DNA of 17,843 bases from an uncultured Burkholderiaceae bacterium (GCA_938022295.1 CALIDR010000062.1:1-17843), one strand, 5' to 3'. Numbered from the stretch's first letter, positions 1 through 9,371 are shown. Notes: a model not told the origin generated them from the letters alone. Translations and numbers: made by a program.

Positions 1-932
1 TCGGTCAGGTCGTCGGCGGGCACGTAGACGGCCTGGATCGACGTGATCGAGCCGACCTTGGTCGACGTGATGCGCTCCTGCAGCTTGCCCATCTCCTCGG
101 CGAGCGTGGGCTGGTAGCCCACCGCCGACGGCATGCGGCCCAGCAGCGCCGAGACCTCGGTGCCGGCCAGCGTGTAGCGGTAGATGTTGTCGACGAAGAA
201 CAGCACGTCGCGGCCCTCGTCGCGGAACGCCTCGGCCATCGTCAGCCCGGTCAGCGCCACGCGCAGGCGGTTGCCCGGCGGCTCGTTCATCTGGCCGTAG
301 ACCATCGCGACCTTCGACTGGCTCAGGTCCTCGCTGACGACGACCTTGGACTCCATCATCTCGTGATAGAAGTCGTTGCCCTCGCGGGTGCGCTCGCCGA
401 CGCCGGCGAACACCGACAGGCCCGAGTGCGCCTTGGCGATGTTGTTGATCAGCTCCATCATGTTGACGGTCTTGCCCACGCCGGCGCCGCCGAACAGGCC
501 CACCTTGCCGCCCTTGGCGAACGGGCAGATCAGGTCGATGACCTTGATGCCGGTCTCGAGCAGCTCGGTCGAGGGGCTGAGTTCGTCGTAGGCCGGCGCC
601 TTGCGGTGGATCGAAGCCGTCTGCGCCTGGTCGACCGGGCCGCGCTCGTCGATCGGGTTGCCCAGCACGTCCATGATGCGACCGAGCGTGGCCTTGCCCA
701 CCGGCACCGTGATCGGGTGGCCGGTGTTGACCACCGTCATGCCGCGGCGCAGGCCCTCCGACGAGCCGAGCGCGATCGTGCGCACGATGCCGTCGCCGAG
801 CTGCTGCTGCACCTCGAGCGTCAGCGCCGTGCCTTCCATCTTCAGCGCGTCGTAGACCTTGGGCATCTGGTCGCGCGGGAATTCGACGTCGACCACCGCG
901 CCGATGCACTGGACGATCCTGCCTTGTGCCAT
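1..932 (-). CDS. atpD: ATP synthase F1 subunit beta (partial, C-terminus off the left edge)
   Basis: Catalytic subunit of the F1 head, which makes ATP at the cytoplasmic side of the membrane. About 310 N-terminal residues are visible, roughly two thirds of the usual 460-470. The start is ATG at 932, giving MAQGRIVQCIGAVVDVEFP, a standard beta-subunit N-terminus. It is preceded by AAGGAAA (944-938) with 5 nt spacing. The Walker A loop GGAGVGKT is at residues 148-155, with Lys154 encoded at 473-471. The family block GERTREGNDFYHEM follows, and the visible part ends in GSITSIQAVYVPADDLT. The DELSEED region and the C-terminal helical domain lie outside the window. It is the last visible gene of the operon, 40 bp after atpG; atpC would be expected next. 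Identification is secure. Confidence 0.98.
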   Translation of the reverse strand, partial: MAQGRIVQCIGAVVDVEFPRDQMPKVYDALKMEGTALTLEVQQQLGDGIVRTIALGSSEGLRRGMTVVNTGHPITVPVGKATLGRIMDVLGNPIDERGPVDQAQTASIHRKAPAYDELSPSTELLETGIKVIDLICPFAKGGKVGLFGGAGVGKTVNMMELINNIAKAHSGLSVFAGVGERTREGNDFYHEMMESKVVVSEDLSQSKVAMVYGQMNEPPGNRLRVALTGLTMAEAFRDEGRDVLFFVDNIYRYTLAGTEVSALLGRMPSAVGYQPTLAEEMGKLQERITSTKVGSITSIQAVYVPADDLT

Positions 933-972
933 GTTCGTTTCCTTCGATCCGTAATCCGTGGGTGCGACGGGC

Positions 973-1860
973 TCAGCCGGCGATGGCCGCCGCGCCGCCG
1001 ACGATCTCCGACAGCTCCTTCGTGATCGCCGCCTGCCGCGTCTTGTTGTAGATCAGCTTCAGCTCGTTGATCAGGTTGCCGGCGTTGTCGGTCGCGGCCT
1101 TCATCGCCACCATGCGCGCGCTCTGCTCGCTGGCCATGTTCTCGGCCACCGCCTGGTAGACGAGCGCCTCGATGTAGCGCGTCAGCAGCTCGTCGATCAC
1201 GCTCGGCGCGTCGGGCTCGTAGAGGTAGTCCCAGCCGTGCTCCTTCTGTTCGGCGTCGCTCTGCCTCAGGCGCTCGGCGCCCAGCGGCAGCAGCGGCTCG
1301 ACCATCGGCTCCTGCTTCATCGTGTTGATGAACTTCGTGTAGCACAGGTACACGGCGTCGAGCTGGCCGGCGACGAAGGCGTCGAGCATGACCTTGACCG
1401 GGCCGATCAGCTTCTCGAGCTGCGGGCGGTCGCCGAGCTGCACCACCTGGCTGACGACCTTGGCGCCGATGCGGTTCAGGAAGCCGAGGCCCTTGTTGCC
1501 GATCGCCACCGCCTGCACGCTGGCGCCGGCGGCCTGCACCTCGCGCATCCGGGTCGTGACGGCACGCAGGATGTTGGTGTTCAGCCCTCCGCACAGGCCC
1601 TTGTCGGTCGTGACGACGATGAAGCCCACCGCCTTCGGCGACCCCTCGACCTGCCGCATGTAAGGCGAGCGGTACTCCGGGTTTGCCTGCGACAGGTTGG
1701 TCGTGATGACGCGGATCTTGTCGCTGTAAGGGCGCGCCTGGCGCATGCGGTCCTGCGCCTTGCGCATCTTCGAGGCGGCGACCATCTCCATCGCCTTGGT
1801 GATCTTCTTCGTGTTCTCGACCGACTTGATCTTGCCGCGGATCTCTTTACCGACCGCCAT
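973..1860 (-). CDS. atpG: ATP synthase F1 subunit gamma
   Basis: Central rotor shaft that couples c-ring rotation to the three catalytic sites in F1. The protein has 295 residues, close to the usual 286-295. It begins MAVGKEIRGKIKSVENTKKI, the conserved N-terminal helix, followed by TKAMEMVAASKMRKAQ. The conserved C-terminal helix is also present (SARMVAMKAATDNAGNLI). The ATG at 1860 is preceded by AGGAG (1872-1868) with 7 nt spacing, which settles the start. The gene lies between atpA (38 bp upstream) and atpD (40 bp downstream), the canonical order. A long plus-strand reading frame over this gene is an effect of high G+C. Nothing is odd. Confidence 0.98.
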   Translation of the reverse strand: MAVGKEIRGKIKSVENTKKITKAMEMVAASKMRKAQDRMRQARPYSDKIRVITTNLSQANPEYRSPYMRQVEGSPKAVGFIVVTTDKGLCGGLNTNILRAVTTRMREVQAAGASVQAVAIGNKGLGFLNRIGAKVVSQVVQLGDRPQLEKLIGPVKVMLDAFVAGQLDAVYLCYTKFINTMKQEPMVEPLLPLGAERLRQSDAEQKEHGWDYLYEPDAPSVIDELLTRYIEALVYQAVAENMASEQSARMVAMKAATDNAGNLINELKLIYNKTRQAAITKELSEIVGGAAAIAG

Positions 1861-1898
1861 GACGGTGCTCCTGTCGCAAAGGTGTCGTCAGCGCGGGC

Positions 1899-3452
<1,554 letters not shown>

Positions 3453-3499
3453 GGCTTGCTCCGTGCGATGCGGACGAGCGGGGCGGGCGCGGTCGCGCC

Positions 3500-4036
3500 T
3501 CAGGTCGTCAGGGCCACCTTCATTTGTTCGAGCCGCGCCTTGACCGAGGTGTCGAGCACCTCGTCGCCGACGACGACGCGGATGCCGCCGATCAGCGACG
3601 GGTCGAGCTCGACTTTCGGCGCGAGCTTGCGGCCGAAGCGCTGCTCGAGCTTGGCCACGATCTCGGCGAGCAGCCCGGGCTCGATCGGGTAGGCGCTCGC
3701 GATCGTGGCGTCCCACACGCCGCTGCGTGCGCTGACGAGCTCGCGGAACTGCGCGGCCACCTCGCCGATCGCGGCCAGGCGGCCGTTTTCGATCATCGTG
3801 CGCAGCAGGTTCTTCGCCGCCGGGCCGAGCCAAGGCTCGCTCACCAGCGAGACGACGACGTCGAACACCTGCTCGGCGCTGACCTTGGGGTCGTCGGCGA
3901 ACTCGCGCAGCCGCGGATGGCCGGCGACGGCGGCGATGGCCTCGACCTGCGCCGCGACCGCGGCCGCGTCGTCGGCCGGCACCGCCTTGAACAGCGCCTC
4001 GGCGTAGGGCCGGGCGATCGTTGCCAGCTCGGCCAT
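3500..4036 (-). CDS. atpH: ATP synthase F1 subunit delta
   Basis: Peripheral-stalk subunit that ties the top of F1 to the b-subunit dimer. It has 178 residues, the normal length. It starts MAELATIARPYAEALFKAV, the typical delta N-terminal helix, and ends in the conserved block DPSLIGGIRVVVGDEVLDTSVKARLEQMK. The ATG at 4036 lies only 2 nt after the atpF stop codon, so translation is probably coupled to atpF. A weak GGAA-like site lies inside the end of atpF. Position and order are canonical. Confidence 0.97.
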   Translation of the reverse strand: MAELATIARPYAEALFKAVPADDAAAVAAQVEAIAAVAGHPRLREFADDPKVSAEQVFDVVVSLVSEPWLGPAAKNLLRTMIENGRLAAIGEVAAQFRELVSARSGVWDATIASAYPIEPGLLAEIVAKLEQRFGRKLAPKVELDPSLIGGIRVVVGDEVLDTSVKARLEQMKVALTT

Positions 4037-4038
4037 CG

Positions 4039-4509
4039 TCAGAGTTCCGTCTTCAGCCGCCCGAGCAGCTCGGCGTGCACGCTGGCGTTGATCTCGCGGC
4101 GCAGGATCTGCTCGGCGCCCTTGACGGCGAGCGCGGCGACGTCCTCGCGCAGCGCCTCGCGCGCCTTGGCCGCTTCCTGCTCGGCCTCGGCGCGGGCGGC
4201 GGCGACGATCTTGGCGGCCTCGGTCGCGGCGCGGGCCTTGGCCTCCTCGACCATCGACTGCGCGAGCCGCTCGGCGTCGGCCAGGCGGCGGCTGGCGTCG
4301 TCGCGCGCGGCGGCGAGCTGCTCCTCGACGCGCCGCTGCGTCAGCGCCAGCTCGGCCTTGGCCTTGTCGGCGGCCGACAGGCCTTCGGCGACCTTCTGCG
4401 CGCGCTCGTCGAGCGCCTTGACGATCGGCGGCCAGACGAACTTCATCGTGAACCAGACCAGGATCAGGAACACGATCATCTGGGCGATGAGGGTGGCGTT
4501 GATGCTCAC
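4039..4509 (-). CDS. atpF: ATP synthase F0 subunit b
   Basis: Peripheral-stalk subunit with one membrane anchor and a long cytoplasmic helix. It has 156 residues, the standard length. The membrane segment is about residues 5-27 (IAQMIVFLILVWFTMKFVW), followed by PPIVKALDERAQKVAEGL. The rest is an Ala/Glu/Arg-rich amphipathic helix, expected for the right-handed coiled-coil dimer. The start codon is GTG at 4509, read as MSINATLIAQ. It is supported by GAGG (4520-4517) with 7 nt spacing and by the family N-terminus (MNLNATLIAQ-like in relatives). It lies 78 bp after atpE and 2 nt before atpH. The GTG start may lower translation relative to atpE, but that is inference. Confidence 0.97.
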   Translation of the reverse strand: MSINATLIAQMIVFLILVWFTMKFVWPPIVKALDERAQKVAEGLSAADKAKAELALTQRRVEEQLAAARDDASRRLADAERLAQSMVEEAKARAATEAAKIVAAARAEAEQEAAKAREALREDVAALAVKGAEQILRREINASVHAELLGRLKTEL

Positions 4510-4587
4510 GGGGATGCCTCGATCACGGGATGACGGTGCCGCCGCGCCGGGGACGCGCCCGGCGTGGCGGTGCGGCGCGGGCGGCGC

Positions 4588-4851
4588 TTACTGCGGCAGG
4601 TTCGCGATCTGGCCGAGGAACGGGTTGGCGGTGGCGAACCACAGCGCGATGCCGGTGCCGATGATGAACGCGGCGTCGATCAGGCCGGCGAGCAGGAACA
4701 TCTTGGTCTGCAGCTCACCCATCAACTCGGGCTGGCGCGCGGCCGACTCGAGGTACTTGCTGCCCATCACGCCGATGCCGATGCAGGCACCGACGGCACC
4801 GAGCCCGATGATCAGGCCGGCGGCCAGGGCGACAAAGCTGATGACTTCCAT
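4588..4851 (-). CDS. atpE: ATP synthase F0 subunit c
   Basis: Proteolipid that forms the rotating c-ring in the membrane. The 87 residues form two hydrophobic helices. Helix 1 carries the glycine motif IGLGAVGACIGIGVMG, the polar loop is ARQPEL, and helix 2 is MFLLAGLIDAAFIIGTGIALWF. The ion-carrying carboxylate is Asp59 in GLIDAAF, and no Gln/Glu-Ser sodium signature is seen, so the ring should carry protons. The ATG at 4851 has AGGAG (4861-4857) with 5 nt spacing, a strong site as expected for the highest-copy subunit. It lies 60 bp after atpB. Confidence 0.98.
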   Translation of the reverse strand: MEVISFVALAAGLIIGLGAVGACIGIGVMGSKYLESAARQPELMGELQTKMFLLAGLIDAAFIIGTGIALWFATANPFLGQIANLPQ

Positions 4852-4911
4852 GATGACTCCTGTCGAGAGTGGTTTGGGGTGGAACGGGAAGGGGTGGCGC
4901 CGCGGCGCCGG

Positions 4912-5769
4912 TCAGTGGTGGTCGTGCGCCTGGCCGACGTAGACCAGCGTCAGCATCATGAACACGAAGGCCTGCAGCGTGATGATCAGGATGTGGAAGA
5001 TCGCCCACACGGTGCCGGCGATCAGGTGGCCGATGAACAGCCCCACGCCGCTGGCCGACAGCGACCAGGCGCCGCCCATCAGCGCGATCAGGATGAAGAT
5101 CAGCTCGCCGGCGTAGAGGTTGCCGAACAGACGCATCCCGTGCGAGACCGTCTTGGCGACGAACTCGATGATCTGCATCGCGAAGTTGACCGGCCACAGC
5201 AGGAAGTGCTTGCCGAACGGCGCCGTGAACAGCTCGTGGATCCAGCCGCCCAGGCCCTTGATCTTGACGTTGTAGTACAGGCAGATCAGCAGCACCGTCA
5301 CCGACAGCCCCATCGTGATCGACAGGTCGGCGGTCGGCACGACGCGCATGTAGTCCTTGAACCCGAGCGCCGGGCCCGCGGCGTGCCAGATCTGCGGGAT
5401 CAGGTCCACCGGGATGAGGTCCATGAAGTTCATCATGAAGACCCACAGGAACACCGTGAGCGCCAGCGGGCCGACGAACTTGCGGCTGGTCGCGTTGTGC
5501 ACGATGCCCTTGGCCTGAGAGTCGACCATCTCGACGAGCACTTCGACCGCGGCCTGGAAGCGCCCCGGCACGCCGGCAGTGGCCTTGCGCGCGGCCAGCC
5601 ACAGCACCCAGCACACGAGCACGCCGAGCGTGACCGAGAAGAACAGCGAGTCGAGGTTCAGGTAGGAGAAGTCGACCGGCCCGGACTGCGGCGGGTACTT
5701 GTTCTGCAGGTGCACCAGGTGGTGCTGGACGTACTCGCCGGGCGTGGGTGCGTTACCGGTGGCTGCCAT
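4912..5769 (-). CDS. atpB: ATP synthase F0 subunit a
   Basis: Stator subunit that forms the two proton half-channels against the c-ring. It has 285 residues, slightly longer than the E. coli protein (271). The sequence is strongly hydrophobic with five to six membrane helices. The essential Arg is Arg213 in VSHGMRLFGNLYAGE, and the conserved GQAHDHH-type C-terminus is present. It starts at ATG 5769 (MAATGNAPTPGEYVQHHLVH); the site upstream is weak (GGAC). It sits 28 bp after the atpI stop codon, in canonical order. Confidence 0.98.
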   Translation of the reverse strand: MAATGNAPTPGEYVQHHLVHLQNKYPPQSGPVDFSYLNLDSLFFSVTLGVLVCWVLWLAARKATAGVPGRFQAAVEVLVEMVDSQAKGIVHNATSRKFVGPLALTVFLWVFMMNFMDLIPVDLIPQIWHAAGPALGFKDYMRVVPTADLSITMGLSVTVLLICLYYNVKIKGLGGWIHELFTAPFGKHFLLWPVNFAMQIIEFVAKTVSHGMRLFGNLYAGELIFILIALMGGAWSLSASGVGLFIGHLIAGTVWAIFHILIITLQAFVFMMLTLVYVGQAHDHH

Positions 5770-5797
5770 CTGGGTCTTGTCCGTCGCGACGTTGTTC

Positions 5798-6274
5798 TCA
5801 GCGGCGGCGCCACAGCAGCGCCACCCAGTACACCTTGATGCACACCACCAGGCCCACCAGCAACGCCGGCCAGCTCAGCGGCTGCACGATCCGAGGCGCC
5901 AGCATCAGCATGGCCACCGAGACCGCGATTTTCAGGAACTCCCACAACATGAAGCTGACGGCACTGGTGCCGGGCGACATGCTCGAGAGCCGGCTCGTCA
6001 TGCCGCGCGCCATCAGGGCGCCCGGCACCACGACGACGGCCGCACCGTAAAGCGCGGACCAGCCCGCCTCCGCGCGGCCGGTGACGAGCCCTGCGAGCAC
6101 CGCCACGACCACCCCGGTCGCGATCTGCGTCGCGACCACCCGCCACGGAGACACCGGCGGGTCTTTCTCCCTCAGCGCCTGCGCCTGCTCGCGAGTCAGC
6201 GGGCGCCACGCCTGCGTCCTCGCTTCTTCTTCCTCGTCGGCCCAGGCGTCTGAGCGAAAACGCCGTTCGGACAT
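5798..6274 (-). CDS. atpI: ATP synthase accessory subunit I
   Basis: Small membrane protein encoded first in many atp operons; the family is thought to help c-ring assembly or ion handling. The chosen start is ATG 6274 (MSERRFRSDAWADEEEEA), with GAGAGG (6284-6279) 4 nt upstream, giving 158 residues. An upstream in-frame TTG at 6301 has no better support. Residues 1-44 are soluble, with an acidic patch at 12-18 and the PLTREQAQALREKDPPVSPWR segment common in Burkholderiales AtpI proteins. Four hydrophobic segments follow at about 45-66, 71-90, 104-126 and 133-155. The protein ends VYWVALLWRRR. It is the first gene of the operon and divergent from the DsbD-type gene. Confidence 0.92.
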   Translation of the reverse strand: MSERRFRSDAWADEEEEARTQAWRPLTREQAQALREKDPPVSPWRVVATQIATGVVVAVLAGLVTGRAEAGWSALYGAAVVVVPGALMARGMTSRLSSMSPGTSAVSFMLWEFLKIAVSVAMLMLAPRIVQPLSWPALLVGLVVCIKVYWVALLWRRR

Positions 6275-6310
6275 CGGGCCTCTCGGGGATGCAGCCAGCA
6301 AAGCCTGTCA

Positions 6311-6316
6311 ATTATA
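6311..6316 (-). promoter_or_regulatory. Candidate -10 box for the atp operon
   Basis: On the minus strand 6316-6311 reads TATAAT, an exact sigma-70 -10 match, 36 bp upstream of the atpI start. It is the only AT-rich spot in the divergent region. No good TTGACA-like -35 lies 16-18 bp upstream (the bases there are CCGGGT-like). A TTGACA does occur, but it overlaps the -10 on its downstream side and has no partner. The role is inferred. Confidence 0.45.
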
Positions 6317-6399
6317 GGGGCAAACCCGCGAGCACCCGGGATGCGCCGTCCGCGGCCGGGCAAGACGCCCCGCCGCGCGCCCCGGTGGCAGGCGCTGCC

Positions 6400-6405
6400 G
6401 ATAAT
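6400..6405 (+). promoter_or_regulatory. Candidate -10 box for the DsbD-type gene
   Basis: GATAAT on the plus strand matches five of six positions of TATAAT and lies 27 bp upstream of the ATG at 6433. No convincing -35 element is seen. The box is within the 158-bp divergent spacer shared with the atp operon. Confidence 0.3.
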
Positions 6406-6432
6406 CCGCGCTCCGATGGAACCGCCCTCGCG

Positions 6433-8595
6433 ATGACCCTTCCAACGCGCATGTCCGCCTGGGCCCGCCGGCTCGCCGCCGCCGTGCTGACGACCGCGCT
6501 GATGCCGGTCGGTGCCTTCACGCTCGACGCCGCCGTCGTGCGGACCGAGCAGGTGCGCGCCGAACTGCTCGCGCATGCGCCCGAGGGCGTCGCGCCCGGC
6601 AAGCCGCTGTGGCTGGGCCTGGCGATCGACCACGCGCCGCACTGGCACACGTACTGGAAGAACCCGGGCGACTCGGGGTTGCCGACGACGCTCGAGTGGA
6701 CGCTGCCGCCGGGCTTCGTCGCCGGCGACATCGAGTGGCCCACGCCGCAGCGGCTGCCGGTGGGCCCGCTGATGAACTTCGGCCACGAAGGCCGGCTGCT
6801 GCTGCCGGTGCGGGTCGACGTGCCGGCCGACTTCGCCGCGCCGGCGCTGGACGTGAAGCTGCGCGCCGACTGGCTCGTCTGCAAGGACGTGTGCATCCCC
6901 GAGGGCGGCGATTTCGCGCTGCGCATCCCCGCGCAGGCGGCGACGACGGCGCACGCGGCGCGGTTCGAGGCCGCGTTCGCGCAGCGCCCGCAGGCGGTCG
7001 ATGCCACCGCCGAAGGCCGGGTCGAGGACGGCGCCCTCGTCGTCACCGTCGCCGGCCTGCCGCCCGCGCTGCAGGGGCGCGAGCTGCACCTGTTCCCCGA
7101 GCTCGCCGGCGTGATCGACAACGCCGCGCGCCAGGTGCAGCGCTGGGACGGCGAGCGCTGGCAGACGCGCATGGCGCTGTCGGCGCAGCGCAGCGAAAGC
7201 CCCGAGCGGATGGTCGCCGTGCTCGCCGCACCGGGCGAGGCCACGGGCGTGCAGGTCGCGTTCGCGGTCGCCGGGCCCTGGCCGGCGCCGGGCAGCCTGC
7301 CGGCACCGCCGCCGCCGCTGGCCGTCGACGCTGGCGCGCCGGCAGCACCGCCTTCTTCGGCGGCCGCCCCCGGCTTCGTGCTCGCCCTGCTGTTCGCGAT
7401 CGTCGGCGGCTCGCTGCTGAACCTGATGCCTTGCGTGTTCCCGGTGCTGTCGCTCAAGGTCATGGGCTTCACGTCGCACGCCCACGACCGCCGCTGGCTG
7501 CTCGCCGGCGGGCTCGCGTACACGGCCGGCGTCGTGCTGTCGTTCGTCGCGCTGGCGGGCTTGCTGCTCGCGCTGCGCGCCGGCGGCGAGCAGATCGGCT
7601 GGGGCTTCCAGCTGCAGTCGCCGGGGTTCGTCGCCGCGCTGGCGGTGCTGTTCACGCTGATCGGCCTGAACCTGGCCGGCGTGTTCGAGTTCGGCTCGGT
7701 GCTGCCGGGCAACCTCGCGGCGATGCGGGCGCGCCACCCGATGGCCGATTCGTTCCTGACGGGCGTGCTCGCGGTGGCGGTGGCGTCACCGTGCACGGCG
7801 CCGTTCATGGGCGCGTCGCTCGGCGCGGCGGCAACGCTGCCGGCGGGGCAGGCGCTCGCGATCTTCGCCGCGCTGGGCCTCGGGATGGCGCTGCCGTACC
7901 TCGCCGCCAGTGCCTGGCCGCCGGTGGCGCGTGCGCTGCCGCGGCCGGGGCCGTGGATGGTGCGCTTCAAGTCGCTGATGGCGTTCCCGATGTTCGCCAC
8001 CGTCGTCTGGCTGCTGTGGGTGCTCGGCCAGCAGGTGGGCATCGACGGCACGGCGGCACTGCTCGGCCTGCTGGTGGCGGTGGCCTTCGTCGCCTGGGCC
8101 CTCGGCACGCCGGGCATGGGGCGGCGCGGCCGCCTCGGGTTCGGCGCCACGGGCGTCGTCGTGCTCGCGCTGACGGCGTCGTGGGCGCTGCCTGCGCTGC
8201 GCGAGCTGCCGCCGGCGACGGTGGCCGCGTCGGCCGAGGATCGCTGGCAGCCCTGGAGCGCCGAGCGCGTGGCCGCGCTCAACGCCGAAGGACGCACCGT
8301 CTTCGTCGACTTCACCGCGGCGTGGTGCGTGACGTGCCAGTTCAACAAGCGCACCGTGTTCGGCGACCCGGTGGTGATGGCCGACTTCGAGCTGCACCGG
8401 ATCGTGCTGATGCGCGCCGACTGGACGCGGCGCGACGCCGCGATCACGGCCGAACTGACCCGCCTGGGCCGCACCGGCATTCCCGTCTATGCGATCTACC
8501 GTCCCGGCGCGGCGATGCCCCAGCTGCTCAGCGAACTGCCGAGCGTGCAGGAGGTGCGCTCGGCCATCGCCGCGACGACGACGGCGGCCCGGTAG
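6433..8595 (+). CDS. dsbD: DsbD-type thiol:disulfide interchange protein (transmembrane reductase)
   Basis: It carries reducing equivalents from cytoplasmic thioredoxin across the inner membrane to periplasmic thiol proteins. The frame is open from 6289, but ATG 6433 gives a 720-residue protein with a signal peptide (SAWARRLAAAVLTTALMPVGAF). ATG 6451 is an alternative. The domains in order are an N-terminal periplasmic domain with Cys150 and Cys154 (LVCKDVCIPEG), a multi-span DsbD membrane domain from about residue 310 with Cys334 (MPCVFPVLSLKVMGF) and Cys454 (SPCTAPFMGAS), and a C-terminal thioredoxin-like domain with Cys632-Val-Thr-Cys635 (AAWCVTCQFNKRTVF). These six are the only cysteines I find, two per domain, as in E. 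coli DsbD. The N-terminal pair is spaced CX3C, where E. coli has CX5C. The next gene is an exported thioredoxin-fold protein 64 bp downstream, a likely partner. Confidence 0.93.
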   Translation: MTLPTRMSAWARRLAAAVLTTALMPVGAFTLDAAVVRTEQVRAELLAHAPEGVAPGKPLWLGLAIDHAPHWHTYWKNPGDSGLPTTLEWTLPPGFVAGDIEWPTPQRLPVGPLMNFGHEGRLLLPVRVDVPADFAAPALDVKLRADWLVCKDVCIPEGGDFALRIPAQAATTAHAARFEAAFAQRPQAVDATAEGRVEDGALVVTVAGLPPALQGRELHLFPELAGVIDNAARQVQRWDGERWQTRMALSAQRSESPERMVAVLAAPGEATGVQVAFAVAGPWPAPGSLPAPPPPLAVDAGAPAAPPSSAAAPGFVLALLFAIVGGSLLNLMPCVFPVLSLKVMGFTSHAHDRRWLLAGGLAYTAGVVLSFVALAGLLLALRAGGEQIGWGFQLQSPGFVAALAVLFTLIGLNLAGVFEFGSVLPGNLAAMRARHPMADSFLTGVLAVAVASPCTAPFMGASLGAAATLPAGQALAIFAALGLGMALPYLAASAWPPVARALPRPGPWMVRFKSLMAFPMFATVVWLLWVLGQQVGIDGTAALLGLLVAVAFVAWALGTPGMGRRGRLGFGATGVVVLALTASWALPALRELPPATVAASAEDRWQPWSAERVAALNAEGRTVFVDFTAAWCVTCQFNKRTVFGDPVVMADFELHRIVLMRADWTRRDAAITAELTRLGRTGIPVYAIYRPGAAMPQLLSELPSVQEVRSAIAATTTAAR

Positions 8596-8611
8596 CGGGG
8601 AAAGGTTCCGG

Positions 8612-8631
8612 CGGCCCGCGCGCGCGGGCCG
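8612..8631. repeat. 20-bp perfect palindrome between the DsbD-type and redoxin genes
   Basis: The core GGCCCGCGCGCGCGGGCC (8613-8630) equals its own reverse complement and extends by one C-G pair on each side. As RNA it could fold to a stem of about eight GC pairs with a 4-nt loop. No T-run follows, so it is not a standard terminator. It could attenuate or stabilise the two-gene transcript, or be a chance effect of high G+C. Confidence 0.5.
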
Positions 8632-8659
8632 TGTCTTCGCGTCACGAAAGGAGCTGTCG

Positions 8660-9277
8660 ATGATCCGGAAGACCTTGTCCACCACGGCCGGCGCCGCCGC
8701 GCTGGCGCTGGCCGGCAGCGCCTGGGCCGCGGCCACCGTCGGCCAGCCGGCGCCGAACTTCACCGCCAAGGACGTCGACGGCCGCACCGTGTCGCTGGCC
8801 GACTTCAAGGGCAAGCCGGTCGTGCTCGAGTGGGTCAACCCCGGCTGCCCGTTCGTGCGCAAGCACTACGACAGCGGCAACATGCAGGCCATGCAGAAGG
8901 ACGCGCTGGCGCAGGGCGCGGTGTGGCTCGCGATCAACTCGACGGCCGCCGGCTCGCGCGACTACATGGCGCCGCCGGCGCTCGCGCAGTGGATGCGCGA
9001 GCAGCAGGCGCCCGTCACCGCGACGCTGATGGACGCCGACGGCGGCGTCGGCCGCGCCTACGGCGCTCGCGTGACGCCGCACATGTACATCATCGACGCC
9101 CAGGGCAAGCTCGCCTACGCCGGCGCGATCGACAGCATCCCGACCGCACGCGCCGACGACATCGCGAGGGCGACCAACCACGTCAAGCAGGCGCTGGCCG
9201 AGGTCGTCGCCGGCAAGCCGGTGACGACGGCGACGACGCAGGCCTACGGCTGCACGATCAAGTACGCGGATGGCTGA
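8660..9277 (+). CDS. Exported peroxiredoxin-like/thioredoxin-fold protein
   Basis: It has 205 residues. ATG 8660 is fixed by AAGGAG (8648-8653) with 6 nt spacing. The N-terminus MIRKTLSTTAGAAALALAGSAWA is a signal peptide, cleaved about after residue 23-24. The mature protein is an AhpC/TSA-like fold: VGQPAPNFTAKDVDGRTVSL, then VLEWVNPGCPFVRKHY. Cys63 sits where thioredoxins have the first Cys of CXXC, but the second is absent (CPFV). The only other mature Cys is Cys198 near the C-terminus (AYGCTIKY). This matches the PRX-like-1 type of the thioredoxin superfamily. A conserved VTPHMYIIDAQGKLAYAGAIDS block carries the cis-Pro region. It probably works in the periplasm and may be reduced by the DsbD-type protein encoded just upstream. 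The substrate is unknown. Confidence 0.88.
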   Translation: MIRKTLSTTAGAAALALAGSAWAAATVGQPAPNFTAKDVDGRTVSLADFKGKPVVLEWVNPGCPFVRKHYDSGNMQAMQKDALAQGAVWLAINSTAAGSRDYMAPPALAQWMREQQAPVTATLMDADGGVGRAYGARVTPHMYIIDAQGKLAYAGAIDSIPTARADDIARATNHVKQALAEVVAGKPVTTATTQAYGCTIKYADG

Positions 9278-9287
9278 CCGCCGCGGC

Positions 9288-9313
9288 TCCAAGCCTGCCT
9301 GCGCAGGCTTGGA
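9288..9313. terminator. Perfect hairpin between convergent genes, possible bidirectional terminator
   Basis: CCAAGCCTGC (9289-9298), a CTGC loop, and GCAGGCTTGG (9303-9312) form a 10-bp perfect stem, extended to 11 bp by T9288-A9313. It starts 10 bp after the redoxin stop codon and lies 59 bp from the end of the convergent ligase gene. No U-tract is present on either strand, so efficiency is uncertain. Placement between two converging transcripts supports a 3'-end role. Confidence 0.55.
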
Positions 9314-9371
9314 CGGCGGTCAGGGGCCGTGCTCCGCGAGGCCGAGGGGGCGATGGCCCGGGCGCGCGGCC

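Noticed and set aside
6289..6432. N-terminal extension of the DsbD-type protein to ATG 6289
   Set aside because: It would place 48 unstructured residues before a good signal peptide and overlap the probable atp promoter.
6196..8862. Long minus-strand open frames over the DsbD-type gene
   Set aside because: Low-complexity Arg/Ala/Ser-rich translations, no start signal; the plus-strand frame has clear domains and all six functional cysteines.
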